Assembly (NCBI RefSeq): GCF_900106595.1
Contig: NZ_FNNC01000004.1
Location: 209,468 to 273,467 of the forward strand
Length of the DNA: 64,000 nucleotides
Direction of reading: 5' to 3'
Origin: Marinococcus luteus
Lineage (GTDB): Bacteria; Bacillota; Bacilli; Bacillales; Marinococcaceae
Part shown: one piece after another, positions 15,720 to 26,035 of the stretch
Layout: each line of letters opens with the position of its first letter
How positions within the stretch are numbered: the first letter of the stretch is position 1
Position numbers and translations under genes: made by a program
Notes under the pieces: model-generated
The model's database searches: none
Told to the model about the DNA's origin: nothing
What the model saw: only the letters and a program-made list of their open reading frames with translations

Positions 15720-18344
15720 TTATTTCGCATCGTACCATGTCGGGCCCTGTGCCACATCTGCTTTTAAAGGCACCGACAGTTCAATTGTCTGCTCCATCAG
15801 CTCCGGAACAAGCTCCTGCATGGTTTTCACTTCATTTTCGGGTACTTCAAAGATTAATTCGTCGTGGACCTGCAGCAGCAGGCGGCTTTTCAGGCCTTTT
15901 TCTTCAAGGGCTCTGCTTACATCCACCATCGCTTTTTTAATAATATCAGCCGCTGTACCCTGAATAGGAGTGTTCATGGCTGTTCTTTCCGCGAAGCTGC
16001 GCTGGTTAAAGTTTCGGCTGTTCATGTCGGGCAGGTACCTGCGGCGGTGAAGCAGTGTCGTAACAAATCCATCGCGCCTGGCTTCATCTTTAATTTCATT
16101 CATGTAATTCTGCACATTAGGATAGCTTTTTAAATAGCTCTCAATAAATTCCTTCGCTTCATTTCTCGTGATACCAAGACTCTGCGAAAGGCCGTAATCC
16201 GAAATACCGTAAACAATTCCGAAGTTTACAGCTTTCGCACTTCTTCGCATGTTTGACGTCACTTCGTCGTGTCCGGCGCCAAACACGTCCATCGCTGTTT
16301 TTGTGTGAATATCCATATTGTTTTGGAAAGCTTCCTTGAGCCCCTCATCGTCTGCGATATGAGCGAGTACCCGGAGTTCAATCTGCGAGTAATCTGCTGA
16401 TAAAATGGACCACCCGGATTCAGAAGGGATAAAAGCTTTCCGTATCCGTCGGCCTTCTTCAAGGCGGATTGGGATGTTCTGCAGATTCGGCTCAGTAGAA
16501 CTCAGCCGTCCTGTCTGCGTAATCGCCTGGTTAAACATCGTATGGATTTTGCCTGTAGTTGGGTGAATCACTTTTAACAGCCCTTCAATATACGTAGAGC
16601 GCAGCTTCGAAATCTGGCGGTACAACAGCAGACTAGGAATAATTTCATGCTGGTCACTCAGCTTTTCGAGCACATCCGCCGACGTGGAGTAGCCGGTTTT
16701 CGTTTTCTTAACGGCAGGCAGCCCGAGTTCCTCAAACAAAATCGGCCCAAGCTGCTTCGGCGAGTTAATGTTAAACTCCCGCCCGGCCTGTTTGTAAATT
16801 TCTTTTTCAAGCTCTGTGAGACGGCCGTCCAGCTCCTCACCGATCACCTCAAGCTGCGAACGGTCCACGCAGATGCCCTGGGTTTCCATCTGTCCGAGCA
16901 CAAGCGACAGCGGCATTTCCAGCTCTTTAAACAGTTCGAGCTGCTCGTTCTGCTTTAAGTCCGCTTCAATTTTTCCCTGCAGCCGGTAAACGGCTTCACC
17001 CTTTCGGATCAGGTGCTCTGCCAGTGCTTCTTCCTCCGGCTTCGTACGTTTGGCGCCTTTACCGTAAACGGCTTCGTCGGTGTCCACCACCTGCAGATTC
17101 CGGCGCTTCGCTATATCAGACACGTGATGCGAAGATACGGACGGGTCGATTAAATAAGAAGCGATCAATGTATCATGGGTGATGCCCCGGAGTTCCAGCC
17201 CTTTCCAGCCGAGAGCGACGACAGCACGCTTTGTATCAAACGTATATTTTTCTTTGGATTCGTCTTTAGCCCAGGCCTGGAACGCTTCACTCTGCAGCGC
17301 GTCTTCTGTGGAGATAAAATACCGGCCGGTTTCGTTAATAACCGCTATACCCCAGATACTCCCGTGATGATAATTTTCTTCCGGCACTTCCACCACCAGG
17401 GCAGACGGCGAAACGAGCATATCCTCCTGTACGTCTGTCACATGCTTGTATGCCAGCTCATCGAAAGTCTGCTGAGCTTCATCCACGTCATCAAACTTAT
17501 TTAACAGCGTTTGAAACTCGAGCTCACGGAAAAGATCTGTCACTTCTTTTACGTCATAGTCCTCATGCTTTAACTGCTGAAGCTCCAAATCAAGCGGCGT
17601 ATTCCGGTAAATAATAGCGAGTTCTTTGCTCATTTTCGCTTGTTCTTTGTTTTCTTCGAGCCGTTCCTTCATTTTTTTTCCGGAAATTTTATCAATGGAC
17701 TCCAGTACTTTATCCACGGAGCCATACTCCTGCAACAGCTTTAAAGCAGTCTTTTCCCCGATTCCGGGTACTCCCGGGATGTTATCCGAGCTGTCTCCCA
17801 TCAGCCCCTTCATATCAGTAATCTGAAGAGGAGCAAGGCCATACCGCTCCTGAATGGCATCCGGATCATACAGTTCGGTGTTTGTTATTCCTTTTTTGAT
17901 AAAGGAAACGTGCACGTGAGGGCTTACCAGCTGCAGCAGGTCACGGTCACCGGTATAGATGCGCACGTCCCAGTTTTCATCCTCAGCCTGTTTCGAGAGT
18001 GTACCGATAATATCATCTGCTTCATAGTTTTCCTTCTCAATATAAGGAACTTTAAAAACGTCCAGGACTTCACGAATGACCGGCAGCTGTTCGGATAACT
18101 CAGAAGGGGTTTTTTCCCGGCCGGATTTATACTCGCTGTAAGTATCGTGGCGGAAAGTTGTTTTTCCAGCATCAAAGGCTACGAGCACGTGGCTTGGATC
18201 CTCATCCTCCAGAACCTTTAAAAGCATGGTTGTAAAGCCGTAAATGGCATTTGTGTAAACGCCTTTATCGTTATTTAAAAGAGGCAGGGCAAAAAACGCC
18301 CGGTAAGCAATACTGTTTCCATCCAATAACACTAGTTTACTCAA
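15720..18344 (-). CDS. polA: DNA polymerase I
   Basis: The 874-residue enzyme has the 5'-nuclease domain (LLDGNSIAYRAFFALP, YEADDIIGTLSKQ, GLMGDSSDNIPGVPGIGEK), a degenerate 3'–5' exonuclease domain (VVEVPEENYHHGS where active enzymes have DxE), and the family A polymerase core with motif A SADYSQIELRVLAHIADD, motif B and motif C LLQVHDELIFEVP. As in other Bacillus PolA, proofreading is probably absent. It fills gaps and removes RNA primers. The start is TTG at 18344 after AAGGAGG. Confidence 0.96.
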   Translation of the reverse strand: MSKLVLLDGNSIAYRAFFALPLLNNDKGVYTNAIYGFTTMLLKVLEDEDPSHVLVAFDAGKTTFRHDTYSEYKSGREKTPSELSEQLPVIREVLDVFKVPYIEKENYEADDIIGTLSKQAEDENWDVRIYTGDRDLLQLVSPHVHVSFIKKGITNTELYDPDAIQERYGLAPLQITDMKGLMGDSSDNIPGVPGIGEKTALKLLQEYGSVDKVLESIDKISGKKMKERLEENKEQAKMSKELAIIYRNTPLDLELQQLKHEDYDVKEVTDLFRELEFQTLLNKFDDVDEAQQTFDELAYKHVTDVQEDMLVSPSALVVEVPEENYHHGSIWGIAVINETGRYFISTEDALQSEAFQAWAKDESKEKYTFDTKRAVVALGWKGLELRGITHDTLIASYLIDPSVSSHHVSDIAKRRNLQVVDTDEAVYGKGAKRTKPEEEALAEHLIRKGEAVYRLQGKIEADLKQNEQLELFKELEMPLSLVLGQMETQGICVDRSQLEVIGEELDGRLTELEKEIYKQAGREFNINSPKQLGPILFEELGLPAVKKTKTGYSTSADVLEKLSDQHEIIPSLLLYRQISKLRSTYIEGLLKVIHPTTGKIHTMFNQAITQTGRLSSTEPNLQNIPIRLEEGRRIRKAFIPSESGWSILSADYSQIELRVLAHIADDEGLKEAFQNNMDIHTKTAMDVFGAGHDEVTSNMRRSAKAVNFGIVYGISDYGLSQSLGITRNEAKEFIESYLKSYPNVQNYMNEIKDEARRDGFVTTLLHRRRYLPDMNSRNFNQRSFAERTAMNTPIQGTAADIIKKAMVDVSRALEEKGLKSRLLLQVHDELIFEVPENEVKTMQELVPELMEQTIELSVPLKADVAQGPTWYDAK

Positions 18345-18482
18345 ATCATTGTCCTCCTTATTACAAAAAGCCGAACCGGCTTCTTATGTACATCATCAAG
18401 CGGGCTTTGACGTTCATCGTTATATTTTATCATACACCGTGGACAGCGTCAGAATGTCTACCCGAAAAAAAGCATAAAAAAA

Positions 18483-18510
18483 GAACGAAAGCCAAGGGGT
18501 GCTTTCGTTC
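18483..18510 (-). terminator. Terminator after phoR
   Basis: GAACGAAAGC…GCTTTCGTTC, a perfect 10-bp stem, followed on the minus strand by TTTTTTTATG; it lies about 100 bases after the phoR stop and separates phoPR from polA. Confidence 0.85.
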
Positions 18511-18606
18511 CAAAGGGGATGCAGCCCGCTGCAAAACAAGCAGCGGATGAAAACCCGTTCGACCACTATGTTATAGCATAAATGTAAACGGGGCGTGTAC
18601 CAAAGA

Positions 18607-20388
18607 TTAAGAATGTGTAAATTCTTCCTCTCCGGGCTGTTTTCCCCCGGGAAAACGCAGTGTGAATACCGTCCCTGCGTCTTTGGTGCTGTTCACTTCG
18701 ATACGGCCGCCGTGGGCATCCGTCAGATGTTTAACGATGGCAAGCCCGAGCCCGGTGCCACCCGAACCGCGGCTTCTCGCTTTATCAACACGATAGAACC
18801 GCTCAAAAATACGCGGCAGCTGCTCGGGGCTGATGCCGATGCCGTTGTCTTCCACTTCAAGCACTACATCCTCTGCTTCTTTAAACAAACGGACCTGCAC
18901 TTCCCCGCCTTCCTTTGTGTAAATAATGGCATTATTGACTAGATTGATAATAATCTGTTTTAACCGTGCTTCGTCCCCGTCCATATAAATCTCTGTGTCT
19001 ACACGCGAAGTAAGCAGCAAATGCTTATCAATCGCTTTAGGCTCAAGCAGACGAACGGCTTCTGCTGTCGTTCTGCTCACATCGAATCGTGCCTGGTTCA
19101 ATTCAAAATAATCCTGTTCGATTCTTGAAAGCTCCAACAGGTCACTGATCAAATCCTGCAGCCTGTCGCTTTCTTTCCAAATAATCTCCAGAAACTGCCT
19201 GCTTAGCGCTTCGTCATCCATGGCCCCGTCCAGGAGCGTTTCGGTAAAGCCTTTTACTGAAGTAACTGGTGTTTTTAATTCGTGTGACACGTTCGCGACA
19301 AAATCTTTCCGCACTTCCTCCAGCTTTTTCAACTCTGTAATGTCATGCAAAACAAGTACAATGCCTCGCAGTTCGTCTTTTTCTCCCAGTACTGGAGCGC
19401 CGTAAACGTGGTAAAAACGCACTTCAAGTTCATGGAGCATCTGAACAGTGGCACTCGACCGGCTCTCCGTTAAAAATATCTTCTGTATAAGCTTAATGAT
19501 TTCTTTTTCATCCATCGCTTCATAGTACAGCAAATCTAGCCACTGACTTGTATCTTCCTTAAAAATCCGGGCGCAGTAGGCATTCATCAAAGTAATTTCG
19601 CCGCGGCTGTTTATAAACACCAGTCCGCTCTCCATCGTATTGATCAGCGTTTCGAGTCGTTCCTGCTGCTCCTGGTTTTCCTTTGTCACACTCTCAAGAT
19701 TAAATGCGAGCACGTTAATCGAACGGGTCAGCTGACCGACTTCATCCTGCGTACTCCCGTAAGCCCGGGCGCTGAAATTTCCTTTCGCCAGTTCATTGGC
19801 CGTTTTTGTAGCCTGAGTGATCGGTTTGGTTAATTGATTCGTCACTTTTGTTGTAATGTATAAAATGATCAGAAGCGCGATAGCAAAGCTGCCGATTAAC
19901 GTTCCCCAGATCAGCCAGTTGATCGCATTGATTCGTTCCACTGGAATCGCAAGTCTCATATAATACGTATTATTTTCATACGAAAACGGTACTGCATAAT
20001 ACAGAAGCTCTGCTTCGAGCGTATTACTGTAACGGATATTACTTCCTTCTCCGCTTTCTCGGGCATCCTCTATTTCCGGGCGTCCGAAATGATTGTCCAG
20101 TTCCTCTGATTCTGCTTCCGTTTCTCCAATAACCTCGCCGGTTTCATTCATAATCGTCACGCGGACATCCAGCTGACTGCTGATATTCTGTGCCAGTGCT
20201 TCCCAGCTTTCTTCATTTCGTTCTTCAGCAATCGAGGCGGAAAGGTTGGCCTCCCTTTCCAGGCTGTTCTCGAGTTCATCTACGTAAAGAGAACGGACAA
20301 TCTGCCCAATAACAAGCCCCACGACGGTCAAAACGATTAAAATAATCGCCATCAGAGCTACGATCAGACGGGTGCGGAATCGCTTCAT
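18607..20388 (-). CDS. phoR: Phosphate sensor histidine kinase PhoR
   Basis: The 593-residue protein has membrane segments at about residues 8–28 and 157–178 flanking an extracytoplasmic domain, then HAMP (181–235), PAS (about 243–350), the dimerisation domain with phospho-accepting His369 in VSHELKTPVTSVKG and an HATPase with NLVNNAIIYTKEGG, VEDNGIGIS and GTGLGLAIV. Domain order and pairing with phoP downstream of mdh match B. subtilis PhoR, which reports phosphate limitation through wall teichoic acid intermediates. Its start overlaps phoP by 4 bases. Confidence 0.93.
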   Translation of the reverse strand: MKRFRTRLIVALMAIILIVLTVVGLVIGQIVRSLYVDELENSLEREANLSASIAEERNEESWEALAQNISSQLDVRVTIMNETGEVIGETEAESEELDNHFGRPEIEDARESGEGSNIRYSNTLEAELLYYAVPFSYENNTYYMRLAIPVERINAINWLIWGTLIGSFAIALLIILYITTKVTNQLTKPITQATKTANELAKGNFSARAYGSTQDEVGQLTRSINVLAFNLESVTKENQEQQERLETLINTMESGLVFINSRGEITLMNAYCARIFKEDTSQWLDLLYYEAMDEKEIIKLIQKIFLTESRSSATVQMLHELEVRFYHVYGAPVLGEKDELRGIVLVLHDITELKKLEEVRKDFVANVSHELKTPVTSVKGFTETLLDGAMDDEALSRQFLEIIWKESDRLQDLISDLLELSRIEQDYFELNQARFDVSRTTAEAVRLLEPKAIDKHLLLTSRVDTEIYMDGDEARLKQIIINLVNNAIIYTKEGGEVQVRLFKEAEDVVLEVEDNGIGISPEQLPRIFERFYRVDKARSRGSGGTGLGLAIVKHLTDAHGGRIEVNSTKDAGTVFTLRFPGGKQPGEEEFTHS

Positions 20389-21095
20389 GCAGGCGCAGGC
20401 TCCTCAAATTTATAGCCTAGACCGCGGACCGTTTTGATGTATACCGGTTTTTTCGTATTCGGTTCAATTTTTTCACGCAGATGACTGATATGTACATCAA
20501 CTATTCTCGTGTCTCCAACAAATTCGTAATTCCATACTGCATTCAATAGCTGGTCCCGCGTAAGCACCCGTCCTTTATGATTAATTAAGTACACGAGCAG
20601 TTCAAATTCCTTCGGGGTCAGCTCAAGCGCTTCTTCCTTCACGTATGCTTCATAATTTTCCGGATACACTGTTAAGTGACCGATGGTTTTACTTTCTATT
20701 TTTTCCGTTTCCGTCTCCTGACCAGAATAATCCACTCTGCGCATAATCGCCTTGACACGGGCAACCAGCTCGCGCGGACTGAACGGCTTTGTCATATAAT
20801 CATCGGCTCCAAGTTCAAGACCGAGCACTTTATCAAATTCTTCGTCTTTTGCAGTCAGCATCAGAATTGGAACCTGAATCTTTTCTGTCCTGATTTTCCG
20901 GCACACTTCGAGACCGTCGATCTCTGGAATCATCAGATCAAGCACAATTAAATCGTATTTTACCTCCTGGGCTTTCCGGAGTGCTTCCACACCGTCAAAA
21001 GCTGTATCCACCGTGTATCCCGACTGCTCAAGATTGTATTTTAACAGCGTTACGATGGATTCTTCATCGTCTACTACCAATAATCGTGTTGCCAT
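20385..21095 (-). CDS. phoP: Response regulator PhoP
   Basis: The 236-residue OmpR-type regulator has a receiver domain with DDEES acidic pair, phospho-acceptor Asp53 in LIVLDLMIPEID and Lys in MLTAKDEEF, and a winged-helix domain (LTPKEFELLVYLINHKGRVLTR, GDTRIVDVHISHLREKIE). It activates phosphate starvation genes after phosphorylation by PhoR. The ATG at 21095 follows GGAGGG; the frame open further upstream to 21155 has no support. Confidence 0.95.
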   Translation of the reverse strand: MATRLLVVDDEESIVTLLKYNLEQSGYTVDTAFDGVEALRKAQEVKYDLIVLDLMIPEIDGLEVCRKIRTEKIQVPILMLTAKDEEFDKVLGLELGADDYMTKPFSPRELVARVKAIMRRVDYSGQETETEKIESKTIGHLTVYPENYEAYVKEEALELTPKEFELLVYLINHKGRVLTRDQLLNAVWNYEFVGDTRIVDVHISHLREKIEPNTKKPVYIKTVRGLGYKFEEPAPA

Positions 21096-21224
21096 ATGAA
21101 CCCTCCGCCTCTCAGTGCCCCCCTTGGCCCTGATTATTTTCCCGAGCTGCTGCATCTGTCACATTCATCATACTATAAGCGAGCAGGAGAGCTCAATGTT
21201 TATCGATTTTCCCCTGTATGCATA

Positions 21225-21253
21225 AAAAAAGCTGCCTGTATCATACAGGCAGC
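21225..21253 (-). terminator. Terminator after mdh
   Basis: Perfect stem GCTGCCTGTA/TACAGGCAGC with a T-run (TTTTTTTATG) on the minus strand, 14 bases after the mdh stop. Confidence 0.9.
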
Positions 21254-21266
21254 CCACAGTACTTCT

Positions 21267-22211
21267 TTAATCGTTCGGTAAGGCCTTCATGACATCACGA
21301 ACAGAATCAGCAGAAGTATTTAATTGATTTTGTTCTTCATCTGTCAGCTCGAGCTCGATAATTTTTTCCAACCCGTTACCGCCAAGAATAGTCGGTACCC
21401 CGAGGTAAAGATCATTATATCCATACTCGCCTTCAAGATACGCAATTGATGGGAGCACTCGCTTTTTGTCTTTCAAAATCGCTTCGACCATTTCCGTAAG
21501 AGCGGCGGCTGGTGCATAATAGGCACTTCCATTACCAAGAAGCTGCACAATTTCTCCTCCGCCCTTGCGCGTGCGTTCAATAATTGCATCTATGCGTTCC
21601 TGGGATATGAGCTTAGTCAGCGGCACTCCGCCAGCGTTCGAGTAACGGATCAGCGGTACCATGTCATCTCCGTGGCCACCAAGAACAAATCCCTGGATGT
21701 CTTCAACGGAAATGCCGGTTTCCTGGGCGACAAACGTACGGAAGCGTGCCGTATCGAGCACCCCGGACTGGCCGATAACACGGTTTTTAGGGAAGCCGGA
21801 TTCTTTATACACCGCATACGTCATTGCGTCTGCCGGATTCGTGAGCACGACAATAATGCATTCCGGCGAATGTTTTACAATTTCTTTTGTGACAGACTTC
21901 ATGATTTTTGCGTTTGTATTAATCAGATCATCCCGGCTCATCCCCGGCTTTCTTGCAATACCTGCTGTGATCACGACGATGTCCGATCCAGCTGTATCAG
22001 CATAATCCGAGGTGCCGGTCACATTAACATCCGACCCGTTTACCGGAGTCGACTCGAGCATATCGAGTGCTTTCCCTTTTGTCGGTCCTTCATTGTCCGG
22101 GACATCCACAAGCACTACATCCCCGAGCTCTTTCTGGGCTACCATAAGAGCCGTAGTAGCACCTGTAAAGCCGCCTCCTATAACTGATACTTTTCTGCGC
22201 GTAATAGCCAT
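21267..22211 (-). CDS. mdh: Malate dehydrogenase
   Basis: The 314-residue enzyme is of the LDH-like MDH type: the NAD motif [15 protein letters not shown], an acidic NAD-ribose binder in VVLVDVPDN, substrate arginines in [11 protein letters not shown] and DTARFRTFV, and catalytic His in [13 protein letters not shown]. It oxidises malate to oxaloacetate in the TCA cycle. It is the last gene of citZ-icd-mdh, 29 bases after icd. Confidence 0.96.
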   Translation of the reverse strand: MAITRRKVSVIGGGFTGATTALMVAQKELGDVVLVDVPDNEGPTKGKALDMLESTPVNGSDVNVTGTSDYADTAGSDIVVITAGIARKPGMSRDDLINTNAKIMKSVTKEIVKHSPECIIVVLTNPADAMTYAVYKESGFPKNRVIGQSGVLDTARFRTFVAQETGISVEDIQGFVLGGHGDDMVPLIRYSNAGGVPLTKLISQERIDAIIERTRKGGGEIVQLLGNGSAYYAPAAALTEMVEAILKDKKRVLPSIAYLEGEYGYNDLYLGVPTILGGNGLEKIIELELTDEEQNQLNTSADSVRDVMKALPND

Positions 22212-22240
22212 GCATGCTCATCTCCTATCAATTGATTGGA

Positions 22241-23509
22241 TTACATATTGCTGATTAGAGCGTCACCGAACTCAGAGCACTTCACTTCTTTTGCTCCGTC
22301 CATCAGACGGGCGAAGTCATAAGTAACGACTTTGCTTCCGATGGTTTTGTCCATGGATTGAAGCACAAGCTCGGCAGCTTCATTCCAGCCAAGGTGACGA
22401 AGCAGCAGTTCACCGGAAAGGATAACAGAAGAAGGATTCACTTTGTCCAGCCCGGCATATTTTGGCGCTGTGCCGTGTGTAGCTTCGAAAATAGCGTGTC
22501 CTGTTTCGTAGTTGATGTTGGCGCCCGGAGCGATGCCAATGCCGCCAACCTGGGCAGCCAGCGCGTCGGAAACATAGTCTCCGTTTAAGTTCATAGTAGC
22601 TACTACATCGAACTCTTTCGGACGTGTCAGAATCTGCTGCAGGAAGATGTCTGCGATAGCATCTTTTACGATGATTTTACCTTCACTTACCGCTTTATCC
22701 TGAGCAGCGTTGCCTGCTTCCTTGCCTTCTTTTTCTACGATTTCATCGTATTCGCGCCATGTGAAGACTTTGTCACCGAATTCGCGTTCTGCAAGGTCGT
22801 AACCCCAGTTTTTGAAGGAGCCTTCGGTAAACTTCATAATATTTCCTTTGTGTACGAGGGTCACACTTTCACGGCCTTCATCAAGTGCGTATTGAATAGA
22901 CGCACGTACGAGGCGCTCACTGCCTTCTCTAGAAACAGGTTTTACGCCGATACCGGATGTTTCAGGGAAACGGATGTTTTCAGAGCCCATTTCATTTTGC
23001 AGGAAGTCGATTACTTTTTTCACTTCATCTGTGCCTTCCTGAAATTCAATGCCGGCATAAATATCCTCAGTGTTCTCACGGAAAATAACCATGTTAACAT
23101 CTTCCGGACGCTTCACCGGAGAAGGTACGCCAGTAAAGTGCTGTACCGGGCGCAGGCACGTAAACAGGTCAAGCTTTTGGCGCAGTGCCACGTTCAGGGA
23201 ACGGATGCCTCCGCCGATTGGAGTAGTGAGCGGGCCTTTAATAGCGATTAAGTATTCGCGGATAGCATCCAGGGATTCTTCCGGGAGCCACTCGCCTGTT
23301 TTGTCATAAGCTTTCTGACCTACAAGAATTTCTTTCCAGTGAATTTTCTTTTCACCGTTATAGGCTTTTTCTACAGCTGCATCCAGCACTTTCTCTGCTG
23401 CAGCCCAGATGTCCGGGCCGATGCCGTCCCCTTCGATATACGGGATAATTGGTTCGTTTGGCACCGTTAAATTTCCATTATTAGTTTGAATTTTTTCTCC
23501 GTTAGACAT
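22241..23509 (-). CDS. icd: Isocitrate dehydrogenase (NADP)
   Basis: The 422-residue enzyme matches the E. coli/B. subtilis type: [14 protein letters not shown], the phosphorylatable-Ser loop [12 protein letters not shown], substrate residues in [16 protein letters not shown], and NADP-site [19 protein letters not shown]. It makes 2-oxoglutarate and NADPH. The start at 23509 follows AAAGGAGG at good spacing; upstream in-frame codons to 23536 lie within the ribosome site. Confidence 0.97.
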   Translation of the reverse strand: MSNGEKIQTNNGNLTVPNEPIIPYIEGDGIGPDIWAAAEKVLDAAVEKAYNGEKKIHWKEILVGQKAYDKTGEWLPEESLDAIREYLIAIKGPLTTPIGGGIRSLNVALRQKLDLFTCLRPVQHFTGVPSPVKRPEDVNMVIFRENTEDIYAGIEFQEGTDEVKKVIDFLQNEMGSENIRFPETSGIGVKPVSREGSERLVRASIQYALDEGRESVTLVHKGNIMKFTEGSFKNWGYDLAEREFGDKVFTWREYDEIVEKEGKEAGNAAQDKAVSEGKIIVKDAIADIFLQQILTRPKEFDVVATMNLNGDYVSDALAAQVGGIGIAPGANINYETGHAIFEATHGTAPKYAGLDKVNPSSVILSGELLLRHLGWNEAAELVLQSMDKTIGSKVVTYDFARLMDGAKEVKCSEFGDALISNM

Positions 23510-23551
23510 AAATAAATCCTCCTTTAATGTGATCAACTTTTCTTATTTTAC

Positions 23552-23620
23552 CCGGGAATAAAATTACACCCGGGACACTTAATAAACGGGCACAGAAAAC
23601 GAAGCCCCGTTTTCCGCTAT
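23552..23620 (-). other. Two hairpins between citZ and icd
   Basis: CCCGGG (23552–23557) pairs with CCCGGG (about 23572) around a 14-base loop, and GAAAACG/CGTTTTC forms a second stem (about 23597–23619). Both lie in the 123-bp gap after citZ. Neither has a strong T-run; they may be processing or partial termination sites that tune citZ relative to icd-mdh. Confidence 0.4.
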
Positions 23621-23632
23621 TTTAATTCCAGC

Positions 23633-24748
23633 CTACCGTTCTTCCAGAGAAACATACGTTTTGTTTTCCGGGCCGACGTATTCTGCACGTGGACGGATTA
23701 AACGATTGTTTTCATACTGTTCGAGAATATGGGCAATCCATCCGGACGTACGGCTGACGGCAAAAATCGGTGTAAACAAATCGTGGTCGATGCCGAGACT
23801 GTGGTATACAGAAGCTGAAAAGAAGTCCACGTTCGGCAGGAGCCCTTTTTCGTTTTCAATTTTTTCTTCGACTTTCATCGACATGTCATACCATTTTGAC
23901 TCACCGGTCACTTCTGTCAGCTGACGGGACATTTCGCGCAGATGCTTGGCACGCGGGTCTCCGGTTTTGTATACCCGGTGTCCAAATCCCATAACCTTTT
24001 CTTTATTGTCGAGAAGCTTCTGCACATGACTGTCTACATTTTCCGGTGTGCCAATATCCGTAAGCATTCCCATTACACGCTCGTTGGCGCCGCCGTGCAG
24101 CGGCCCTTTTAGTGCCCCGATTGCAGCTGTCACTCCGGAGTACATATCCGAAAGAGTTGCCACACAGACACGCGCAGTAAACGTAGAGGCATTCAGCTCA
24201 TGATCGGCGTGCAGGATCATTGCTTTATTGAACGCTTTGATGGACGTTTCATCCGGCTCTTCTCCGTTTAGCATATACAAAAAGTTTGCAGAAAAGCTTA
24301 GTGCAGGATCAGGCTTAATAGGATCTTTTCCTTTTCGAATTCGTGCAAAACCTGTGACGAGAGATAAAATTTGTGCCTGCAGACGCACAGCTTTACGCTG
24401 GTTTGCTTCTTCGCTCATGTCGTCAGCTTCACTGTCGTATAAACTTAACTGGGAGACTGCAGTACGAAGAGCCGCCATTGGGCGTACTTTATCGACAGGA
24501 TAATGTTTCATATAATCAAAGATTTCGTCCGGCACACTCATATTATCCATGAGCGACTGGCGGAAATTGTTATATTCTTCTTTAGTTGGAAGCTCTCCGT
24601 ACCAAAGCAGATAAATAACTTCTTCAAAAGATGCATGTTCTGTCAGGTCATCAATATGATATCCCTGGTACTTTAACACATCATCAACAATGGAGCTGAC
24701 ACTGGAAGTAGTAGCTACAACGCCTTCTAAACCACGAGTTGAACTCAT
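23633..24748 (-). CDS. citZ: Citrate synthase
   Basis: The 371-residue enzyme has the active-site blocks GPLHGGANERVMGML (His), GFGHRVYKTGDPRAKHL (His, Arg) and DFFSASVYHSLGI (Asp). It condenses oxaloacetate and acetyl-CoA. Length and position ahead of icd-mdh identify the major CitZ enzyme. The ATG at 24748 follows AAAGGAGAG. Confidence 0.96.
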   Translation of the reverse strand: MSSTRGLEGVVATTSSVSSIVDDVLKYQGYHIDDLTEHASFEEVIYLLWYGELPTKEEYNNFRQSLMDNMSVPDEIFDYMKHYPVDKVRPMAALRTAVSQLSLYDSEADDMSEEANQRKAVRLQAQILSLVTGFARIRKGKDPIKPDPALSFSANFLYMLNGEEPDETSIKAFNKAMILHADHELNASTFTARVCVATLSDMYSGVTAAIGALKGPLHGGANERVMGMLTDIGTPENVDSHVQKLLDNKEKVMGFGHRVYKTGDPRAKHLREMSRQLTEVTGESKWYDMSMKVEEKIENEKGLLPNVDFFSASVYHSLGIDHDLFTPIFAVSRTSGWIAHILEQYENNRLIRPRAEYVGPENKTYVSLEER

Positions 24749-24981
24749 TACACAATCTCTCCTTTAATTCAAAAAGTATAACGTATGTACTGAGGAAGAA
24801 AATGCTTACATTTTCCTTTTAATAAAACATACGCTTCGAAAACAGAACGGTTGGTCTGTTTTTGACATAAAAACCCATTGCACTGCCACTTTTTGGAGGT
24901 ATAGCGCATTCAATTGTGTACACAATAATGACTTTCCCCTGTTTAGGCAGCCGGAGACACCTCCGGCTGTTATTCAGCCGT

Positions 24982-25455
24982 CTAGCCGCCGAGAGAGGAA
25001 AACCACTCTACGGCTCTCATCGCAATATACGCAATGCCAGCCCCGATAAGAGGCCCGACGGCGATACCGTTAAACAGAGCTACCGCTAAAATGGTTCCAA
25101 GCACAAGCGCAGTAGTAATATGCGGATCTGTCTGAAGAAGCTCCACGCCTCCCTTGGCAATAAGCGCCACCAGTATACCTGAGGCGAGCGCGATCCATGC
25201 ATAATAAGAACGAACTGCTTCGCCAAGCTGGCGAAAGCCGATATCTCCAGTAGCAATAGGAACCAGAACCGCAAATGTCAAAATCGTAACAGCAATTTCA
25301 ATGCCTTTCGCCTGCATAAACGGAAATATTTTATCGCCCAGTCCTGTCCATTTAATAACGATTAAAGCAGCGACAGCTATGATTAATGACTGGTTTTTTG
25401 CGAAAATTCCCACCGCAAGCAGTATAAGTAAAAAAACTGAGGCTTGCGATAACAA
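24982..25455 (-). CDS. ytwI: DUF441 family membrane protein YtwI
   Basis: The 157-residue hydrophobic product has about four membrane segments and the family blocks FAKNQSLIIAVAALIVIKW, VLVPIATGDIGFRQLGEAV, DPHITTALVLGTILAVALF and VGPLIGAGIAYIAM. Function is unknown. The likely start is TTG at 25455 with GGAAGG upstream. In B. subtilis ytvI, a sporulation-class membrane gene, lies between ytwI and fxsA; it is absent here. A CAGCCGGAG/CTCCGGCTG hairpin (24952–24970) follows the stop. Confidence 0.85.
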   Translation of the reverse strand: MLSQASVFLLILLAVGIFAKNQSLIIAVAALIVIKWTGLGDKIFPFMQAKGIEIAVTILTFAVLVPIATGDIGFRQLGEAVRSYYAWIALASGILVALIAKGGVELLQTDPHITTALVLGTILAVALFNGIAVGPLIGAGIAYIAMRAVEWFSSLGG

Positions 25456-25563
25456 TGCATGGTCATCCTTCCAAATTAAACGCTCCTAATAATCCTACCA
25501 CATTTGACAATTTCATGTCATGTGCGCCCGGAAAGTTTTCAGAAGTTTCAATCGGGAGCAGGC

Positions 25564-25962
25564 TCACCACCTGCGTCCCATTACTTTTATATTTCCATTA
25601 TCCACCATTTTTTTAAACCATTTCTTTAAAACAGCTTTCATTCCTCTTCTCGACCACGGAATCAACAGGCTGAAACCGAGAGCGTCTGTGATAAATCCCG
25701 GGGTGAGCAGCAGCGTGCCGCCAACAAGAATACACACGCCATCCAGAACAATATCTCCAGGCATTTCCCCCCGCTGCGTCTGCATCTGCAGCGTACGGAA
25801 TACCTGCAGGCCTTCCCGTTTCGCCAGCCAGGCTCCAAGCAGCCCGGTCGCAATGATGAGCGCAATTGTTGGCCATATGCCAATCGTGTTGCCGGATAAT
25901 ATTAATACACCTACTTCTGCGGCCGGCACAATAATCAGCAGTAATACAAACCATTTAGCCAT
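25564..25962 (-). CDS. fxsA: FxsA family membrane protein
   Basis: The 132-residue product has membrane helices and the FxsA core (GIWPTIALIIATGLLGAWLA, QRGEMPGDIVLDGVCILVGG, LLLTPGFITDALGFSLLIP). E. coli FxsA relieves exclusion of phage T7 by F plasmid; the cell role is unknown. The ATG at 25962 is favoured by GGGGGCGGGCAG; an ATG six codons upstream overlaps this site. Located downstream of pyk as in B. subtilis (ytzA). Confidence 0.87.
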   Translation of the reverse strand: MAKWFVLLLIIVPAAEVGVLILSGNTIGIWPTIALIIATGLLGAWLAKREGLQVFRTLQMQTQRGEMPGDIVLDGVCILVGGTLLLTPGFITDALGFSLLIPWSRRGMKAVLKKWFKKMVDNGNIKVMGRRW

Positions 25963-26035
25963 CTGCCCGCCCCCTTTCATTTAAAATTTCATCCAGATCT
26001 CTGCCTCGCTTCAGCATTACCAGGTTATAAATTTC

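Noticed and set aside
25613..25954. Overlapping minus-strand frames inside fxsA
   Set aside because: They are other-frame shadows of fxsA, with Arg/Cys-rich sequences and no start signals.
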